From positions 15,314,001-15,378,000 of the forward strand of contig OX344764.1 of assembly GCA_947034895.1 (NCBI GenBank): a stretch of DNA of 64,000 bases, given 5' to 3'. Positions 60,002 through 64,000 of this stretch are shown piece after piece; within the stretch, counting starts at the first letter, position 1; each line of letters begins with the position of its first letter. The DNA is from Rhytidiadelphus loreus (taxonomy: Eukaryota; Streptophyta; Bryopsida; Hypnales; Hylocomiaceae). The notes under the pieces are model-generated. The model searched no databases and had not been told where the DNA came from. It was given only the letters and a program-made list of their open reading frames with translations. A program made the translations under genes and the position numbers.

Positions 60002-61455
60002 CTACGGGGCATAATAAGGCGCTGGCCGATATCTGCTATTATATCCACCACGTCCACCTCGGGCAGTTGGACAAGGGGCATTGCGTGGGAGTGTAGCTAG
60101 TATTTGGTCCATTCCTCGATTTGAGGTGGTATTGTTGTTGTCCGCTGGACGCGCTCTCTTGGAGAAAGCGGTAGTCAAAGGATTAGCCGCCGAGAAACTG
60201 GCTAGCTTAATTCATCTTTCAATTTGCCTGATACCGGTACCAAGGGGGTAATTAGCCAGGAGTTTTGCAGTAGGTTCAATTGCAAATTGGAGTGCTGCTT
60301 CAATCATAAACTCCCTGGTATACAGAAAAGTAATCTGGTGGCGAACAACAACGCGAACCGCATCACTGATCAAAATCATGAAAGCAGCAAGTTTAGCCGA
60401 TAGGGTTGGATATTCGTTGTCAAAAAAGATATGCAGGTTATTTACCATAAACCATATCGCGTGGTCGAACCACATGACGTCTTCCTTACATCCCTTCGAT
60501 GAGTCAGGCTTGCAAGCACATTTGAAGTATGGGTGTTGACAGTTCCAAAAAGTCAACGGGTATTTGTCAATTTTGCCGTAGTTGGAGTTAAGCCCCTGCT
60601 TAGTGAGGATGCGGACATCATTCGATGAACACTTCTGGTGGTCATAAAGTTGTAGAAATGCGCCAGGGATTGGTTGTCCTTTTTACAAGAGGCCCGTCCC
60701 CTGAATCGCATTGTTTTTCAGCGTAGCAACTTCAGTTGTGATATATTAGTCCATGTTCTCCACATCGGGGTTGAAATTGGAGCAATAAGATTGATGTTGG
60801 GTAAACCCGAACATCAGTGTATCTTGCATACTACCTGTGCTTTAATGGTTTGTGCCGGAGTAAAAGGTACCACCGGGCCTTTTCCCGAAGCCATCAAGAG
60901 AGCTAGATCCTTCCCAGTTTGCGATGATTGGATGTTCTCCGCAAGGTCATCCAAAGCTGCTTTCTGTGTTGGGTCGACATTCAGTCCACTAAGAAAGGGG
61001 TGATTAGACGCAGATGAAGGCCCTAAGAGAGCTGTAACTTTCTTGGACGCTTCGTAAGGATTAACAGCCTTGAGAGCATCATTGACGATCAAGGAATTAT
61101 TCTCCGCTTGAATTAGTTCATCGTTCTCCAGTTCAAGGAAGTTTGCGAGTTGCTTGTGCACGATATCGAGCTGATCAAGGGCTTTCACAGATGACTCCGT
61201 AATGACCAGGTTAAGGATAAGAGTCCATTGCGATAAATCTAGAGTACTCAATAATAGAGGGGCATGTTCACCTTCATCATCACAATCGAGCATGGCAATC
61301 TTGTCTTGTTCCTGGATGAAATTGTGAATCTCTGGAGCATTGAGTGAAGCAAGCGTCACTTGAACTGCCATTGATGGGGGAGGGAACGGCTCACAGTAGC
61401 CCAACAGGACTAGATCCGGGGCCCATTGGCCATGCGTAACAGCTTGGGAATCAGC
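60002..61455 (-). pseudogene. Gag-like gene with Gly/Arg-rich C-terminus, disrupted (fuller copy)
   Basis: On the minus strand a candidate acceptor (GCATATAG, before 61455) opens a frame starting ADSQAVTHGQWAPDLVLLG. It stays open to 60814: GYCEPFPPPSMAVQ, NAPEIHNFIQEQDKIAML, NPYEASKKVTALLG. The protein then continues in another frame (MFGFTQHQSYCSNFNPD, IDKYPLTFWNCQHPYFKC, WFDHAIWFMVNNLHIFF, RPADNNNTTSNRGMDQ), ending YNSRYRPAPYYAP and TAG at 60002. There are at least four lesions: a frameshift near 60815, two stops before 60556 and one at 60212. Total coding span is about 480 residues. I do not recognise the family. The basic Gly/Arg-rich tail and its position next to an RT suggest an RNA-binding Gag-like role, which is inference; a nuclear gene captured or duplicated by an element is an alternative. 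Confidence 0.6.
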
Positions 61456-62338
61456 CTATATGCATCAGTGCAATAGATGATGGATTAGAAGAAAATGTTA
61501 GAAATTCACCATTTCTAAATGGATATAGGTCAAAGAGATACAGTTCATTATTTTACACCCCAAGACAGGGCTTATTCTGTCCATTCAAGATCCATTACAC
61601 TATTACAAAAACAAGTACATTCTTGTTATATGCATTCATTAAAATGCCAACACTCGGCTAGCAACATAAGTTCCAGTTGAAAATTTGTGACACTGCTAGC
61701 AATACAGGCTTCAAATGCAACTTTATGACGGAAGCGCCTTGGTTCACAAACACATGGCATACCGAGTATGGTGGTCTTGCCACACTTGCTACCACCCTAA
61801 TACAATTAGATACAACCTCCCTTCAATAAGTGCATATCAAACTAGCCAGAAACATTCTCTCAGGTAGTCATACAAAAGACATGAAACGTCCTCATACTAC
61901 GCACCAATTACTGCATTCCAATCAGTACCAGAAGCACGCTTAGGATGAACAGTTCAAACAGACAGGTACTATTCTCATCTCAGTATATATGCTTACTCCC
62001 CCCCAAAAAAATCTTTACACCATTGTACGCATTCCACACAAACATCAGAACTGTTCTTATCTCAGAAAGGTCTGCAAGGATTGTGATTGAGAGGGAGGGA
62101 CAATGTGCTGTTACATTTGTACAGCTTGTGTTTAAAGAACACCATACTGAACGAGCTAGTTTCTCGTTAAAACTAGTGTAATTCTTGAACATTCATGGGA
62201 TATAATGCAATGGTGATCAAATACCAAGTGATTACTCATCTGCATGACCAGTTCTCATAAGCATGATCAGTTCGATCAATCTTACGTAGTAGTTACACAA
62301 AGCACTTAGATCAAACTAGACTATCATTATCACCGCAG
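61456..62338 (-). other. Probable intron or leader between the repeat and Gag-like gene
   Basis: No frame is supported; the plus frame at 61945-62181 and minus frame at 61980-62192 are unremarkable. If the ATG at 62551 starts the protein, this is an intron of roughly 0.9 kb; donor candidates are GATACG|GTTTGA (inside the repeat), giving an in-frame join to CTGTTACG, or CTGCG|GTGATA at its edge. Confidence 0.35.
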
Positions 62339-62551
62339 GTTTATCAACGGTAGTGTCAAACCGTATCTGCCACTTCCATCGTTAAGTTCGTGATACAAAT
62401 GCATACAGAACATTCTAAGCCATCTCATGAATTTCCCCACTTCTACAGGCAATCCAGTTGCACCAAACATTTTGGTGATATCACAAGTATCTGAGCAACA
62501 ACATGTGGAATTCAATATTTGAAAAAATGAGCACCAATCTTGAGTAGTCAT
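62330..62551 (-). CDS. Short Cys-rich frame in the repeat, possible first exon (right copy)
   Basis: Starts ATG at 62551, MTTQDWCSFFQILNSTCCC, and ends LTLPLINLR then TGA just past the repeat border. It is nearly identical to the copy at 52583. Function unknown; see the left copy. Confidence 0.35.
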   Translation of the reverse strand: MTTQDWCSFFQILNSTCCCSDTCDITKMFGATGLPVEVGKFMRWLRMFCMHLYHELNDGSGRYGLTLPLINLR

Positions 62552-63250
62552 GCCTCACTTGCATCTATATCCCACAACAAACACAAGGTCAGTTACGGGA
62601 CGCATGCGAGGCGTCTTTAGCATGGCTACACCTTGTTATTGGAGCCTAAGATTACCACACATTAATTCGAAATAAAGAATAGCGGTTGTCGGGATGAGGC
62701 CAGAGAATGCTCCATCGCCCAACAATTGTCAACCTCATCTCCTAGTGAATCAAGGATGAGGTAGAACCTATGTCGTCATTTCGGCGTCCATAGCTAGAAA
62801 AGCGCATCAGAGCAACAGGTACCTCGCCGTGAGTCAGGAGCTCTGTCGTCTTGCAGGTGTACTAACTAGCAACAAGAAGTTGCTGCAGCACCTTATGGTA
62901 CAGAAGCTGAGGAGCGTAGGATCATCATGTCGGGGTCGCCTTCAAGTAGGTAATGTATGCATGTATGTACATATCCGTTAAGACCCTTGACTCTTATTCA
63001 CACAGTATTGATAGTAATAGACACCACGTATGTACGTGTAATGCCTAGTTATAGGTAGTAAGCTTTGGCTTTTTCAAAAAAGCAATAGACGTACTAGCAT
63101 TTCATGGCTACTTTGTATGAAGATTTTTTAAGAAATCCATTTGTAAAAGGAGACGAATATTCTATTGTTTGATATTTTGTGGATGTAATGCCATATCACT
63201 GGAGAACATGTCATCTTATTTCATTGACACGAGAGAGGGAGAGAGAGAGA
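62339..63250 (-). repeat. 912-bp direct repeat, right copy
   Basis: Nearly identical to 52371-53282 and in the same orientation. On the minus strand it precedes the Gag-like gene, and so occupies the 5' position if the whole block is a retroelement. It ends in a GA tract (TCTCTC on the minus strand). Confidence 0.9.
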
Positions 63251-63720
63251 TTATTCACCCCACATAAGGGCATTATCTTGTTAATCACATCTCAATCTAT
63301 TCTAATGTTTATTTAGGTAGTAATACAAATAGTATTTGCAACATTAGTGCAAAGAAGAAAAGCCATTCTTAGTCAAAATATCCTTGTATTCATCATCACT
63401 GGATCACGATTTAGTTGGGATGGAGGGTGGGTACCTTATCCGTGGTATCCTAGCAATCATGCTCTAATTGAGCTACAGCCCAAACACAATTAGAATACCA
63501 ATAGAACAAGTTTATATCATGGAGCAAGTATGCATTCATAATAAACTCTTGTAGGGTATACAATCAAATCATGAACTTCATATATGTTCAAGATCCATAT
63601 CTCTAGTACTTGAATCTTGAGCAATTCAAATTTCACAAGTGAAGTGAAAAACATGAATAAAGCAAATAACACATGATGAAATAAGAAGTAGGTAGAATAG
63701 ATTGTTGTGATAGTTGAGCT
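63251..63720. other. Spacer with tRNA-like fragment
   Basis: Apart from the tRNA-like sequence at 63421-63482 nothing is recognised; the 99-aa minus frame at 63517-63816 has no motif and overlaps the third repeat copy. Confidence 0.35.
63421..63482 (-). tRNA. Degenerate tRNA-like sequence
   Basis: The minus strand reads GGGCTGTAGCTCAATTAGAG-CATG, a good acceptor/D-arm start with GCTC...GAGC pairing, followed by a possible anticodon arm and CCCACCCTCCA. The T-loop consensus (GGTTCGAATCC) is missing, so this is likely a pseudo-tRNA or tRNA-derived fragment; identity cannot be given. Confidence 0.35.
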
Positions 63721-63890
63721 ATGTTCCAATCTTAGGAAATCACGCCTCACCTGTGCCCATGCCAACCCCAACAAACCACGGTGTGTCAGAGGACGTACAA
63801 CAAGTGTCTTAAGCATGGCTTCACGTTGTTATCCGAAGCAAAGATTACAACATATCATAAAATCACGATTACAAATGTTGGTTGTGCAAC
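63721..63890 (-). repeat. Third, diverged copy of part of the 912-bp repeat
   Basis: The order ATCACGCCTCACCTGTG, CAACAAACCACGG, GTGTCTTAAGCATGGCT-TCACGTTGTTAT, AAGATTACAACA, GTTGGTTGTG parallels 52580-52715 (CATGCCTCACTTG, CAACAAACACAAGG, GTCTTTAGCATGGCT-ACACCTTGTTAT, AAGATTACCACA, GCGGTTGTCG). Similarity is roughly 70-75% by eye. The rest of the window to 64000 shows no clear match. Confidence 0.6.
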
Positions 63891-64000
63891 ATAATGAAAA
63901 CAAACAAAATGCAATACACAACCATTAGCTCCACATTTTCAAGTGTACTCAACCAAGCTCAAACCTGAGAAATCATATCCATATCCATAATGATGTAAAT

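Noticed and set aside
52371..63250. A simple tandem duplication of about 10 kb
   Set aside because: The units between the repeats are not both present, and divergence is about 5-6% in one part and near zero in the other, so one uniform duplication does not explain the pattern.

Overview
The window looks like nuclear DNA of a land plant. Short multi-exon genes with GT-AG introns, including a plant-type beta carbonic anhydrase and a gene ending in a dehydrin-like K-segment, sit in AT-rich DNA packed with decayed transposable elements. An early-diverging plant (bryophyte-like) is my inference; nothing here fixes the species. No sign of bacterial or organelle origin was seen.

Layout. 0-13 kb: gene-free DNA with a TTAA-bounded repeat, a cluster of three short non-LTR retroposons (6.0-6.65 kb) and a dead Ty3/gypsy element on the minus strand (8.5-11.3 kb). 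13.5-14 and 20.5-21.8 kb: two members of an AGGGG-ended transposon family with 3-bp target duplications. 17.3-18.8 kb: a two-exon gene for a 386-aa histidine-rich protein of unknown function (+). 23.6-25.1 kb: a five-exon gene (+) for a 245-aa charged helical protein ending in a dehydrin-like segment. 29.3-32.4 kb: a beta carbonic anhydrase gene (-) with seven coding exons, a possible 63-nt cassette exon and at least one 5' UTR exon. 32.6-51.8 kb: no convincing genes; AT-rich DNA with TTAA-bounded repeats (two forming a large inverted repeat at 42.7-45.0 kb), a degenerate ~59-bp satellite (39.0-40.9 kb) and a Stowaway-like element (49.1-50.5 kb).

51.8-64 kb is the most unusual part. All its coding remnants lie on the minus strand. 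Two nearly identical 912-bp direct repeats (52.37-53.28 and 62.34-63.25 kb) enclose 9.06 kb holding a broken gene with a Gly/Arg-rich C-terminus (60.0-61.46 kb), a promoter-like minisatellite block, and a broken reverse transcriptase of a non-Ty1/Ty3 type (53.5-56.6 kb). A second, ~5% diverged part of the Gly/Arg-rich gene lies outside the left repeat, and a third, diverged piece of the repeat begins at 63.7 kb. The layout repeat / Gag-like / RT / repeat resembles an LTR-type or tandem retroelement, but the RT type and the mosaic divergence do not fit a standard family.

The three intact host genes are not an evident pathway. Splice sites were read by eye and no similarity search was possible, so family names rest on motifs.
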